A stretch of DNA of 46,430 nt from an uncultured Verrucomicrobiota bacterium (GTDB taxonomy: Bacteria; Verrucomicrobiota; Verrucomicrobiia; Limisphaerales; AAA164-E04), in contig CAJXVR010000017.1 in the NCBI GenBank assembly GCA_913061285.1, forward strand, positions 1 through 46,430, in the 5' to 3' direction. Positions 1-8,371 of the stretch are shown here, piece after piece. A program made the translations under genes and the position numbers. Within the stretch, counting starts at the first letter, position 1, and each line of letters begins with the position of its first letter. Below the pieces are notes generated by a model that saw only the letters and a list, made by a program, of their open reading frames with translations, ran no database searches and was not told where the DNA came from.

Positions 1-1365
1 TACCAACAGGGTATGGTTTTTCGCTGCTATCCTGATCTGAGTGGGTTCGAAGTGTTGGGGAACAATTTCCGCAATAACTACGAGGTGAGCGTCGATTCTT
101 TCGGAACCCTTTGGCAGTCCGACAATGACGATGATGGAAACCGTGCCGTACGAATCAATTTTGTCATGGAGTATGGAAATTACGGATATCGTGATGAAGT
201 AACAGGCAAAGGTTGGAGAGAAGAACGAACGAACTGGGAGGACGAAATTCCACTTCGCCATTGGCATCTAAATGATCCGGGTGTTGTTCCCAATCTCTTG
301 CAAACCGGGGCAGGGTCTCCGACGGGCATTCTGGTCTACGAAGGGAACTTGTTGCCGAAGAAGTTCCGGGGTCAGATGATTCATAGCGACGCGGGTCCAC
401 GAGCCGTGCGCGCCTACCCGGTTAAGAAATCGGGCGCGGGCTATTCAGCCGAAATCGCCAATATTCTTACCAGCGACGATACATGGTACCGGCCTTCGGA
501 TGTTTGTGTGGCGCCGGATGGAGCGCTCTTCATCTCTGATTGGAATGACGCCGGAGTCGGGGGGCATAACATGGCGGACCGTAAGCTCGAGGAGATGAGC
601 GGACGGATCTATCGGGTGGCACCAGCAGGAAAGAAACCTCGGGTACCTAAGTTCCGATTTGACCGAGTCAACGGGGCCGTCCGCGCCTTGAAGTCCCCCA
701 ATCTCGCCACCAGATATCTTGGCTGGACGGCTCTCAAAGAGATGCAAGGTGAGGCGGAAGACGCCTTGCTGAAGGTTTGGAATGGGAAGAATCAACGGCA
801 TCGTTCCCGAGCCTTACACTTGCTTGCGAGAATTGAGGGTAAAACCTCAAAATATGTTCAAGCGGGGATTTCTGATAAGAATGCAAACATCCGCATAGCC
901 GCCCTGCGGATCGCTCGAGAGCGGAAACTCGAGGTGGTGAGTCTTGTTTCAAAGCTGGTGAATGATCGCTCAGCTCAAGTGCGTCGTGAATGTGCAATCG
1001 CCCTTCGCCATGAGCCATCCGCGCAAGGGGCTGAACTTTGGGCAGAACTGGCTCAGCAGCACGATGGCAATGATCGATGGTATTTGGAGGCGTTGGGCAT
1101 CGGAGCTCAAGGCCAGGAGGACCGGTATTTGAATGCATGGTTATCCAAGGTGGGAGAGAATTGGAATACCAAGAGCGGTCGGGATATCGTCTGGCGTTCG
1201 CGATCAAGTAAGGCACCTGCCCTTCTGGTTAAGATCCTTAGCGACAAGAACCTTCCCGAAGGCGAGAAGCCACGTTATTTTCGAGCTCTTGATTTTATCG
1301 AAGGTCCAGAGAAGGACGCCGCCTTGGTTGAGTTGTTGACCGGTGATCTCGGCGATCTCAACTGA
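1..1365 (+). CDS. PVC-type membrane-bound dehydrogenase domain protein with HEAT repeats (5' partial)
   Basis: The reading frame is open from the first base, so the gene begins before the window; the ATG at 13 is internal. The N-terminal part visible here carries the signature of the Pirellula/Verrucomicrobium-type dehydrogenase propeller: FEVLGNNFRNNYEVSVDSFG, WQSDNDDDGN, then MEYGNYGYRDE and later APDGALFISDWNDAGVGGH. From about residue 220 of the visible part it changes to alpha-helical HEAT-like repeats (for example NANIRIAALRIARER, SAQVRRECAIALRHEP). These proteins are secreted and are thought to take part in periplasmic sugar oxidation, but substrate is unknown. Family members usually continue into a C-terminal cytochrome c domain with CxxCH; here the frame stops at 1363-1365 directly after the HEAT part and no CxxCH is present. 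Family call is firm, function is inference. Confidence 0.8.
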   Translation, partial: YQQGMVFRCYPDLSGFEVLGNNFRNNYEVSVDSFGTLWQSDNDDDGNRAVRINFVMEYGNYGYRDEVTGKGWREERTNWEDEIPLRHWHLNDPGVVPNLLQTGAGSPTGILVYEGNLLPKKFRGQMIHSDAGPRAVRAYPVKKSGAGYSAEIANILTSDDTWYRPSDVCVAPDGALFISDWNDAGVGGHNMADRKLEEMSGRIYRVAPAGKKPRVPKFRFDRVNGAVRALKSPNLATRYLGWTALKEMQGEAEDALLKVWNGKNQRHRSRALHLLARIEGKTSKYVQAGISDKNANIRIAALRIARERKLEVVSLVSKLVNDRSAQVRRECAIALRHEPSAQGAELWAELAQQHDGNDRWYLEALGIGAQGQEDRYLNAWLSKVGENWNTKSGRDIVWRSRSSKAPALLVKILSDKNLPEGEKPRYFRALDFIEGPEKDAALVELLTGDLGDLN

Positions 1366-1413
1366 CCCAGACGGACGGTATCAATTCTGAAGCCCCACGA
1401 AGAGGGGTTGAAA

Positions 1414-1452
1414 GCAAAATGCAGGGCATCACTACGATGCCCTGCATTTTGC
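1414..1452. terminator. Perfect 17-bp stem-loop downstream of the dehydrogenase gene
   Basis: Positions 1414-1430 and 1436-1452 are perfect inverted complements around the 5-base loop ACTAC; the core reads GCAGGGCATC/GATGCCCTGC. The arms end in AAAAT/ATTTT, so the hairpin has a short U tract inside its stem on either strand, but no long run follows it. It lies 49 bases after the stop of the upstream gene and 21 before the next start, which fits a terminator. Confidence 0.65.
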
Positions 1453-1472
1453 GCTCTGTGCCCTAGTTAACC

Positions 1473-1652
1473 GTGAATACTTACTCTGAAGTCAATTGCC
1501 CCTATTGTGGTGAAGCGACCGCATGTCATCTGGATCCGAGTCAAGAGGATGAACAGCTGGTCATCGACTGTGAGGTTTGCTGCCGCCCGATGCAGCTTCG
1601 GGTTCAGAAGGATTCCAGTGGTGAAGTATTTATCGACGTCGGACTTGGCTAA
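1473..1652 (+). CDS. CPXCG-motif cysteine-rich zinc-ribbon protein, 59 aa
   Basis: A 59-residue protein read from GTG at 1473; an in-frame TAG at 1464-1466 rules out a longer form. It matches the small CPXCG family (Pfam Cys_rich_CPXG): CPYCGE near residue 9, an acidic middle segment, then DCEVCCRPM near residue 33, and a C-terminal FIDVG strand. The four ribbon cysteines (C9, C12, C33, C36) would bind one zinc; C18 and C37 are extra. The role of the family is not known. Its stop codon is only 3 bases before the start of the HrpB-type helicase, so the two are almost certainly co-translated. No clear Shine-Dalgarno sequence precedes the GTG. The start is therefore fixed by the frame, not by an RBS. 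Confidence 0.85.
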   Translation: MNTYSEVNCPYCGEATACHLDPSQEDEQLVIDCEVCCRPMQLRVQKDSSGEVFIDVGLG

Positions 1653-1655
1653 TTC

Positions 1656-4262
1656 ATGAATCGCTCGTCCATAGACCTACCAATTCTCGAAATTCGTGAG
1701 GCGCTTCTGACGGCGCTCGAACATGGGAATCGGCTGATTGTCGTTGCCCCAACAGGCTCAGGAAAGACAACTCAGCTGCCGCAATACGTTCTCGATGACG
1801 AGCGGTGCAATGAGCGGAAGATCGTCGTTCTGCAACCTAGAAGAGTTGCTGCTCGAGCGGTGGCTCGCCGCGTGAGCGAAGAGCGGATGGGAACTCTAGG
1901 TGAGGAGGTCGGGTATCAAGTTCGTTTTGATGACCAGACGGGGCCCAAAACACGGTTGGTGTTCATGACTGAAGGCGTGTTGCTCCGGCGACTTCAAGAT
2001 CGTCCTGAGTTGGACGATGTTGGCGTGCTTATTCTCGACGAATTTCATGAGCGGAGTCTCTATAGCGATGTCGTTTTGGGATTAGTGAAGCGGTTACAAT
2101 CAACTCGACGACCCGATCTAAGACTCGTCGTGATGTCTGCAACCCTGGATGTCGAACCAATCGTAGCCTATTTGAAGCAGGGGCAAGGAGGTGGAGCCTG
2201 TCCCGTGTTGCAGGCTGAAGGGCGGACCTTTCCGGTCGAGATTCGATATGCGGCGAGACAGGACGATCGACGGGTTTCAGAGCGGGCCGCGGAGCGAGTT
2301 GTCGAGATCGCCCGCGGTACGTCTGACGGAGACGTTCTCGTATTCATGCCGGGGATGGGGGAAATCAATGGTACCATCAGGCAGCTCCGAGAGCGGCGTC
2401 TCGGGCAAGAGTTTGAGATTCTTCCGCTTCACGGAGAGCTGCCCCCGGAACAACAGGATCGAGTTTTTCGAACGATGGATCGGCGTAAGGTCATCATCGC
2501 GACCAACGTGGCCGAGTCTTCCATTACCATCAGTGGAGTCAAATATGTGGTCGATAGTGGGCAGGCAAGGATCGCCAGATTTGATGCGGGAACGGGGCTT
2601 AATAGTCTTCAGATTGAAGAGATTAGCCAAGCCTCCGCAGATCAGCGATCCGGTCGAGCTGGGCGGACGGGGCCCGGCGTATGTTATCGTCTGTGGACTG
2701 AGAGTGGTCAGCTAAATCGTCTCCCTCAGACAACCCCAGAAATCCAAAGAGCCGAACTCTCTGAGATCGTGCTCCAGCTCCACGCTTTAGGTATTCGTCA
2801 AGCGGAGGCTTTCGAGTGGTTGGATGCTCCTAATCTGGAAGCCGTTCGTCAGGCCGAGGGGCTGCTATCCTTGCTCGGAGCCTTTTCACGTGGGAATGAG
2901 TGTGGCGAGGGTCTTTCAGCAATCGGAAAGAAGATGCTACGGCTTCCGATGCTGCCCCGTTATGCGAGGATGCTGATTGAAGGGCAGCGGCTGGGTTGTT
3001 TTGAGGACGCGGCGCTTTGTGCGGCTTTGGTTAGCGGGCGAGGCCTGATGGTTCGAGGCGGGCGGGGAGATCAGCAATTGCAGCGAACGCAGGAGGTGTT
3101 TCAGGAGGATGAGCGGAGTGATTTCTTCACCTTGATTCGGGCCTACGAGACGGTTCGGGACTCTGGATTTCGCCACGCCGAGTGTCGGCATTACGGCATA
3201 AGCCAGCAGGTAGCGGTCTCAGTAGAACAGATTCATAAGCAACTAATCGGTTTGGGCGAGCGCCTTTCAGGAGGAACCGAGACGAAGGAACGGACGTTCG
3301 AGGAAACGAAGGACGCCATCCTCAAGTGTTTGCTTGCGGGCTTCGTTGACCAGCTTTGTCAACGGAGGTCTCAAGGGACGCTTGAATGTTTGATTGTTGG
3401 TAACCGGAAGGGAACCCTAGCCCGTGAGAGCGTTGTTCAAGAGAGTGAGTTTTTCGTCGCAACTGATATTCGGACGATTGCCTCAAGCAAGCGGGGATCC
3501 CTCACACTAATTAGCCAGGCCAGCCACTTTGAAAAAGCGTGGCTGGAGGAAGTGTATCCGGATGCGATCGATCGCCGATTGGAACACTGTTATGACCGGA
3601 CACAAAAACGGGTTGAAGTGCTCGAAACAGAACGCTTTGCCGACCTCGTGTTAAGTGAAGCTCGGTCTAAGAATTTTGATCCCGAGGCGAGTGGGGCTTG
3701 TCTCGCGCGCGCTTGGAGGGAGGATTGGTTGACTCTTCCCTTGTTCGATCATCGGGTACAACAATTTCTGCACCGAGTGTCGCTTTTGACGACCTATCAA
3801 AAAGAGCTGGATGTTGAACCGATCGATTCAGTGGTAATGGAGCGCATCGTGGCTCGGGCCTTGAAAGGCGAACGCTTGGGCAAGGAGGCGCAACGAAAAC
3901 CTCTCTTACCGTACTTCAAGAAACATCTCTCGAAGGAAGCAATGGAGTGGCTAGAAGAGTTGTATCCGGAAGCATTGACTTGGGTCGACGGCTCGGCTCG
4001 CAAGCTTGTCTATCATCTGCCAAAGAAAAAGACCGGAGGTGAGAATGTCGAAGCGATTCTCAATGTCTCGATTCCCGAATGTTTCAAGCTAGAGGCTCAC
4101 CCATGCTTGGGGGATGGAGCCTTACCGGTAACGTTGATTTTAGGAGTTCCTAAGAGCAAGGAATTGACACGAACCATTGATTGGCCTGAGTTCAAGCGAT
4201 TGGAATACTCGTCCCTGAAGAGCCGTTGGAAACAAAAATTCCCTACTGTTCTTTGGCCTTAG
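1656..4262 (+). CDS. hrpB: ATP-dependent RNA helicase HrpB
   Basis: An 868-residue DEAH-type superfamily 2 helicase. Walker A is APTGSGKTTQLP (residues 31-42), motif II is LDEFHERS (DEFH at 128-131, the form typical of HrpB rather than DEAH), motif III is MSATLD, and motif VI is DQRSGRAGRTGPG near 333-345. After the helicase core come the winged-helix/ratchet region and a long C-terminal domain that ends in LKSRWKQKFPTVLWP, the usual HrpB end (R-Y/K-W-P-L-W-P type). E. coli HrpB is slightly shorter (about 810-825 aa). The cellular role of HrpB is poorly known; RNA remodelling is assumed. The ATG at 1656 follows the CPXCG gene by 3 bases. Its 3' end overlaps the convergent ROK kinase gene by 20 bases. 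Confidence 0.93.
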   Translation: MNRSSIDLPILEIREALLTALEHGNRLIVVAPTGSGKTTQLPQYVLDDERCNERKIVVLQPRRVAARAVARRVSEERMGTLGEEVGYQVRFDDQTGPKTRLVFMTEGVLLRRLQDRPELDDVGVLILDEFHERSLYSDVVLGLVKRLQSTRRPDLRLVVMSATLDVEPIVAYLKQGQGGGACPVLQAEGRTFPVEIRYAARQDDRRVSERAAERVVEIARGTSDGDVLVFMPGMGEINGTIRQLRERRLGQEFEILPLHGELPPEQQDRVFRTMDRRKVIIATNVAESSITISGVKYVVDSGQARIARFDAGTGLNSLQIEEISQASADQRSGRAGRTGPGVCYRLWTESGQLNRLPQTTPEIQRAELSEIVLQLHALGIRQAEAFEWLDAPNLEAVRQAEGLLSLLGAFSRGNECGEGLSAIGKKMLRLPMLPRYARMLIEGQRLGCFEDAALCAALVSGRGLMVRGGRGDQQLQRTQEVFQEDERSDFFTLIRAYETVRDSGFRHAECRHYGISQQVAVSVEQIHKQLIGLGERLSGGTETKERTFEETKDAILKCLLAGFVDQLCQRRSQGTLECLIVGNRKGTLARESVVQESEFFVATDIRTIASSKRGSLTLISQASHFEKAWLEEVYPDAIDRRLEHCYDRTQKRVEVLETERFADLVLSEARSKNFDPEASGACLARAWREDWLTLPLFDHRVQQFLHRVSLLTTYQKELDVEPIDSVVMERIVARALKGERLGKEAQRKPLLPYFKKHLSKEAMEWLEELYPEALTWVDGSARKLVYHLPKKKTGGENVEAILNVSIPECFKLEAHPCLGDGALPVTLILGVPKSKELTRTIDWPEFKRLEYSSLKSRWKQKFPTVLWP

Positions 4263-5181
4263 TCACCCCTAGCTTAGCGAGCGCTAAAGCGCCTATCGGA
4301 ACCACGTCCTCGATCAATTGAGCGAGTTGGAGGCGTGGTGGTGGATGCATGATCTCCATGACATACTTGGGCAAGGCTTTTTCGACGGCATCGATAAGTG
4401 GCTGCCCAAGCAGAGACAGGCCGCCGCCGATGATCACGGTTTCAGGGTGTTGGAGATGAATGACATGGGAGAGGCCTAGGGCCAAATCTTCAGTCGTAGC
4501 GTCTAAAATCGAGAGAGCGAGTGGGTCCTTGGCGCCGAGGGCAGGGCCCAGAGCCTTCGCCGCGGGACCCTGGGTGGACTTGACGTGTCGAGCCAGTTCA
4601 CTACTTGGCGCCCCTTCAATGGCCGCTCGGATTTTTCGGTCAACTGCCCATCCAGAACACGAATCTTCCAAGATCATGCCTTCTCGGTTGAGCCGTAAAT
4701 GTCCGATCTCGGATTCTCCTGGTATGGTTCCATGATAGATCGAACCATTGACGATGAGCCCGCCACCGACGCCACTTCCTAGCGTGATGTAAAAGACGGG
4801 GTTGTACCCCCTGCCCGCGCCGTGCAGAGCTTCGGCTAGGCCGGCGACGTTGGCGTCGTTGTCGATGAATACCGGGGCTCCACAATGTTCCGTAACCCAC
4901 TGGCCGAGGTTGAAACCGTCCCAGCCCTTGACATGATGAGAACAGGCAACCTGTTGAGTCCGCCAGTCTACTGGACCGCCGAAACCAATGCCAACGGCTC
5001 TCGGCTCCTGCCCCCCAAGGAGGGTTTTTATCCCTTCCTGAATGCCTTCTCGTATGCCGGTTGCGCCGCGGTCCGGATCGACTGATTGTCTAAAGCGGCC
5101 TTGGATCGTTAGAGCAGCATCTGAACGGACAAGCTGAAGTTTTGTGCCGCCAATCTCGATGCCTAGGTAGCTATCTTGCAT
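4243..5181 (-). CDS. ROK-family sugar kinase (glucokinase-like) without the usual zinc motif
   Basis: A 312-residue ROK protein that probably phosphorylates glucose or a related hexose in the cytoplasm. The N-terminal phosphate loop is GIEIGGTKLQLV (residues 7-18), the catalytic Asp is D109 in FIDNDANVAGLAE, the second phosphate motif is LGSGVGGGLIVNG (134-146), and the sugar/zinc region begins GESEIGHLRLN with H161. The normal ROK zinc signature CxCGxxGCxE is missing; only a single Cys remains in EDSCSGWAVD (172-181). Such zinc-free ROK proteins exist, so this need not mean loss of activity. It lies 9 bases downstream of the DUF362 gene start-to-stop order on the minus strand and probably shares its transcript. 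The exact sugar is unknown. Confidence 0.88.
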   Translation of the reverse strand: MQDSYLGIEIGGTKLQLVRSDAALTIQGRFRQSVDPDRGATGIREGIQEGIKTLLGGQEPRAVGIGFGGPVDWRTQQVACSHHVKGWDGFNLGQWVTEHCGAPVFIDNDANVAGLAEALHGAGRGYNPVFYITLGSGVGGGLIVNGSIYHGTIPGESEIGHLRLNREGMILEDSCSGWAVDRKIRAAIEGAPSSELARHVKSTQGPAAKALGPALGAKDPLALSILDATTEDLALGLSHVIHLQHPETVIIGGGLSLLGQPLIDAVEKALPKYVMEIMHPPPRLQLAQLIEDVVPIGALALAKLGVTKAKEQ

Positions 5182-5190
5182 GGATTTTCT

Positions 5191-6276
5191 CTATCGGAGG
5201 GATTCCACAACTATCGACTGCGGATCACTCACTCCCAGTTGGAGGAGTGTCGCATTTTCGTAGAGGGAACGATTGATAAAATGGGATTCAATTCCTTTTT
5301 GAGACCGTAGGCGGTCGAGTTCCGCGATCGAGAGCACATCAAGAGCCACGGGATCGGCGCTGAAGCGTAGTTCGTTGAGCACGGCGGAATCCTGCAGGCG
5401 GGCTTGAGTTTGGCCTTGGTACTGAGCGATGAGGGCGTCGACAACATTGAGAACGACGTGGTCGCCCACTTCCGCTACCGCGTTGATCTCGGGAATCGCG
5501 ATGGCGAGTCGATCCCCGTCCCCTTGAAAGCGGATGGTGTTGTCCACACTCGCCATTGCGAGTCCGAAGAGACAGCCATTGACGCTCGCATGATTGTGAT
5601 TGAGCAAGGGAGTGACGTTGATGATCTTGGTTACCTGCTGGGTCAGCAAGTTGCTCACAAACGACTTCTTGCCCCTTCCTTCATCCTTTTTTCCGAATTC
5701 ATGATCTCCCCAGATCATCGTTCCTATCAACGAGGACTCGTAAAAGACGCTCTCGTCATATCCGAGGTCGCGTGCCCCAAGAACCTGAATACCAAGGGAA
5801 TCCCTGAGGGAAAAATATCCGGCCGCTCGGAGAGAGGATAGGTTTCTATCCCAAACGATGATTTGCGCAGCGGGATGACCGCTCCCGATCAAGCTCTTAA
5901 CGATGGCAGCAACCACGGCGGGTCTTGAGCCACTGGTCTTCCCTTGGGAAGAATGAATCCGCACTCCAACGATGTCAGTGGGAGCAATCAGTGTTCGCCA
6001 GCCGGATGCCGTATTAGCGCTCTGCCACAACTGATTCAGCCCCCGCTCGACCATCGTTTCGATGATATTCTCCTGGGGAGTAAAGGTATCAGTGGCAGAG
6101 GGATGGTAGACGCGAACCACTCGAGCGACGGAGCTCTCATCCCGTTCTGTGGGCGTCGCGGCTAATGATTCGAAGCATAGTACACAAGCCCCCAGAGATC
6201 CGAGGGCGCAGACGAACTTCGAGGCGACTTCGAAAAACAAACTATGGAAGGAATGTAGGGAGACCACTTTCGACAA
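5191..6276 (-). CDS. DUF362-domain secreted protein
   Basis: A 361-residue protein with a hydrophobic N-terminus (residues about 12-38, ending ESLAATP) consistent with export. The body matches DUF362: IVWDRNLSSLRAAGY, KIINVTPLLNHNHASVNG, LAIAIPEINAVAEVG, VVDALIAQYQGQTQA and the closing FSADPVALDVLSIAELD. DUF362 proteins are often linked to iron-sulfur proteins, but no cysteine cluster is present here; the few Cys are mainly in the leader. The function is unknown. It is the first gene of a two-gene minus-strand unit with the ROK kinase, and is divergent from the TPR lipoprotein, with only about 50 bases between the two starts, so both promoters must lie in 6277-6326 or inside the flanking genes. 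Confidence 0.8.
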   Translation of the reverse strand: MSKVVSLHSFHSLFFEVASKFVCALGSLGACVLCFESLAATPTERDESSVARVVRVYHPSATDTFTPQENIIETMVERGLNQLWQSANTASGWRTLIAPTDIVGVRIHSSQGKTSGSRPAVVAAIVKSLIGSGHPAAQIIVWDRNLSSLRAAGYFSLRDSLGIQVLGARDLGYDESVFYESSLIGTMIWGDHEFGKKDEGRGKKSFVSNLLTQQVTKIINVTPLLNHNHASVNGCLFGLAMASVDNTIRFQGDGDRLAIAIPEINAVAEVGDHVVLNVVDALIAQYQGQTQARLQDSAVLNELRFSADPVALDVLSIAELDRLRSQKGIESHFINRSLYENATLLQLGVSDPQSIVVESLR

Positions 6277-6326
6277 AAACTAGGCCGCTTGACTCGTAGG
6301 GAGTGGGATGCTACCAACCGTGGTTG

Positions 6327-8225
6327 ATGAAGGCCATCAAAATAGCAACGAGTTCCCTCTTCCACCTTGTGGTAGGGGCATGCTTGCTTGGATTGGTGGC
6401 CTGCACCCCTCCGGGGCCAGCGGCGCTGCTTGATGGCGAGGCGTTGCTCAATGAAGGCGAATACACGGCGGCGATCAAGAAACTCAGGGAAGCGACCGAT
6501 CTTCTGCAAGATAACCCAGATGCCTGGAATTTCTTAGGACTAGCCTACCATCGCGCTGGAAAACCGGCTGAGGCAGCTCCGGCATACAAGACTGCCCTGC
6601 GGCTGAATGTTGACCTGCTTCCCGCAAGATACAATTTAGGCTGTTTGTTTCTAGAGAATGGGGAATACAAGAACGCGGAAAACCAGTTCAAGACCTATGA
6701 AATATTGGTCAATGACGATCCCAAGATTCGGGTGAAAATTGGCCTGGCGCAGTTAGCTGACAATCGCCCGGCAGAGGCTGAAGCATCCTTCAAATCGGCC
6801 TTGAGCCGAAATCGCGGCTTTCCTGAAGCTTGGAATGGTTTGGGAAAGATCTATCTCCAGCGGCGCTTGGTAACGAAGGCCTTTGATCATTTTCATACTG
6901 CAATTACCGAAGATGCCAGCTTTGCTCCAGCAATCTTAAATCAGGGGGTGGTGGCCCATCAGTATATTAAGGATTATCCGCTGGCCCTGCAAAAATATCG
7001 GCGCTTCATGTTTCTGGACCCTCAATCGACAAGAATCCCTCAGTTGAAGCGACTAACCGCGCAATTAGAAGAGGCGATGCGTCCTAAACCAGTCGTCGTG
7101 GAGAAGCCGATACCGCCGGTTGAAGAAGAGCTTCCAGAAGAAAAGGTAGTCGAACCGGAAGAAGGAGTTTCAGTCGCCTCATCGGATGACACTCAAGACA
7201 CCGAAACCGCAAAACCGGAGGCGGAGCCACCGAGTGAAGATTCGACGGCGAAGGCCCAGGTCCGTGTTGAAACGATTGCGGACGAAGGTGCGGATAAGGA
7301 AGCCAAAGGCGCCCTAAGCAAGCCGCAGTTGCCAGAGGTCACCAAGGATGCACTCATACAAGCAGAGCTGGAGAGAGCCAAAGCAGCCGCCTTAGCGGAA
7401 AAAGCGAATGAGGTGCCTCCAGTTGTTTCTCCAACGGTTGAACCTAAGATCGAACCTCCGGTACAAGAACCAGTGCAAGAAATCAGCTTCGAGAAAGTTG
7501 AAGTTCCGGAGCAGGAATATCGGTTTGCGGTTGCTGACCAGCAGCCCGAGAATGTACCCGCTTCAAGGACGAACGACGAAGGTTGGCGGACTGTGTCGAC
7601 GCAGCGATCGGGCTTGGGAATCTCGATTGGGAGGCAAATGTTTCGTAATGCGGGCGCCGGAAGTGAACAGGCGAAACCTCGAAACGGGACGGGTCATGTC
7701 CAGCGAGTGCCGGGGGTTCCCTACCAGTATCGAAATCCGCTTGCCCCGGCTCTTGGTGATAGACGGCAGGCGAATCCATTCTTTCAAAAGGGCAACCAGG
7801 CTTTTCGGTCTGGACGAGAGTCTGAGGCTATTCTGGCTTATCGAGAGGCGATTTCTCGAGATCCAGCGTTTTTCGAAGCCCACTATAATATGGGCTTAGC
7901 CGCCATTCGGTCTGGCTTTGCTGAGACAGCGCTTGAGGCCTACGAAATGGCTTTGGTCATCAATCCAGAGAATCGTAACGCTCGATTCAATTTTGCCCTC
8001 GCTCTCGAGCAAGGACGCCATCACAACGAGGCGGCATCTGAGCTGGAATCGCTCTTGGTTACCCATCCGGATGACGTCAATGCTCACTTCACGCTGGCGA
8101 CCCTTTATGCGAGGAAAATAGGGAACGCAGCTTTGGCGAAGAGTCACTATCAACGAGTCTTGGCCTTGGATCCCAACTATTCCAAAGCGGTCTCGATTCG
8201 CTATTGGTTGAGTGCTTCAGACTAG
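6327..8225 (+). CDS. TPR-repeat lipoprotein with long acidic/proline linker
   Basis: A 632-residue lipoprotein if started at ATG 6327; a GTG at 6303 would add eight residues ahead of the signal peptide and fits less well. The signal peptide runs MKAIKIATSS into LLGLVACTPP, with lipobox LVAC and lipidated C26. Residues about 38-240 form a first block of TPR repeats (NPDAWNFLGLAYHRAGKPAE, LPARYNLGCLFLENGEYKNA, FPEAWNGLGKIYLQRR). Residues about 250-470 are a low-complexity Glu/Pro/Lys/Ala linker. A second TPR block follows (SEAILAYREAISRDPAFFEA, HYNMGLAAIRSGFAETALEA, DVNAHFTLATLYARK). It is likely an envelope scaffold that spans some distance by its linker; partners are unknown. No neighbour suggests a specific pathway. 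Confidence 0.87.
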   Translation: MKAIKIATSSLFHLVVGACLLGLVACTPPGPAALLDGEALLNEGEYTAAIKKLREATDLLQDNPDAWNFLGLAYHRAGKPAEAAPAYKTALRLNVDLLPARYNLGCLFLENGEYKNAENQFKTYEILVNDDPKIRVKIGLAQLADNRPAEAEASFKSALSRNRGFPEAWNGLGKIYLQRRLVTKAFDHFHTAITEDASFAPAILNQGVVAHQYIKDYPLALQKYRRFMFLDPQSTRIPQLKRLTAQLEEAMRPKPVVVEKPIPPVEEELPEEKVVEPEEGVSVASSDDTQDTETAKPEAEPPSEDSTAKAQVRVETIADEGADKEAKGALSKPQLPEVTKDALIQAELERAKAAALAEKANEVPPVVSPTVEPKIEPPVQEPVQEISFEKVEVPEQEYRFAVADQQPENVPASRTNDEGWRTVSTQRSGLGISIGRQMFRNAGAGSEQAKPRNGTGHVQRVPGVPYQYRNPLAPALGDRRQANPFFQKGNQAFRSGRESEAILAYREAISRDPAFFEAHYNMGLAAIRSGFAETALEAYEMALVINPENRNARFNFALALEQGRHHNEAASELESLLVTHPDDVNAHFTLATLYARKIGNAALAKSHYQRVLALDPNYSKAVSIRYWLSASD

Positions 8226-8371
8226 CTCCGGCATAGGCATATGTTTAGTTTGAACCAAGCCAGTTCTTCCTGTGGTAGGGCGAGAGACTCATGGAGCGCT
8301 TCGACGCTCGAGGCCCAGATGGGGCTTGGGCGTAGTTGTGGCGCACAGCAGTCATTAGCGAATTCCTTGAG

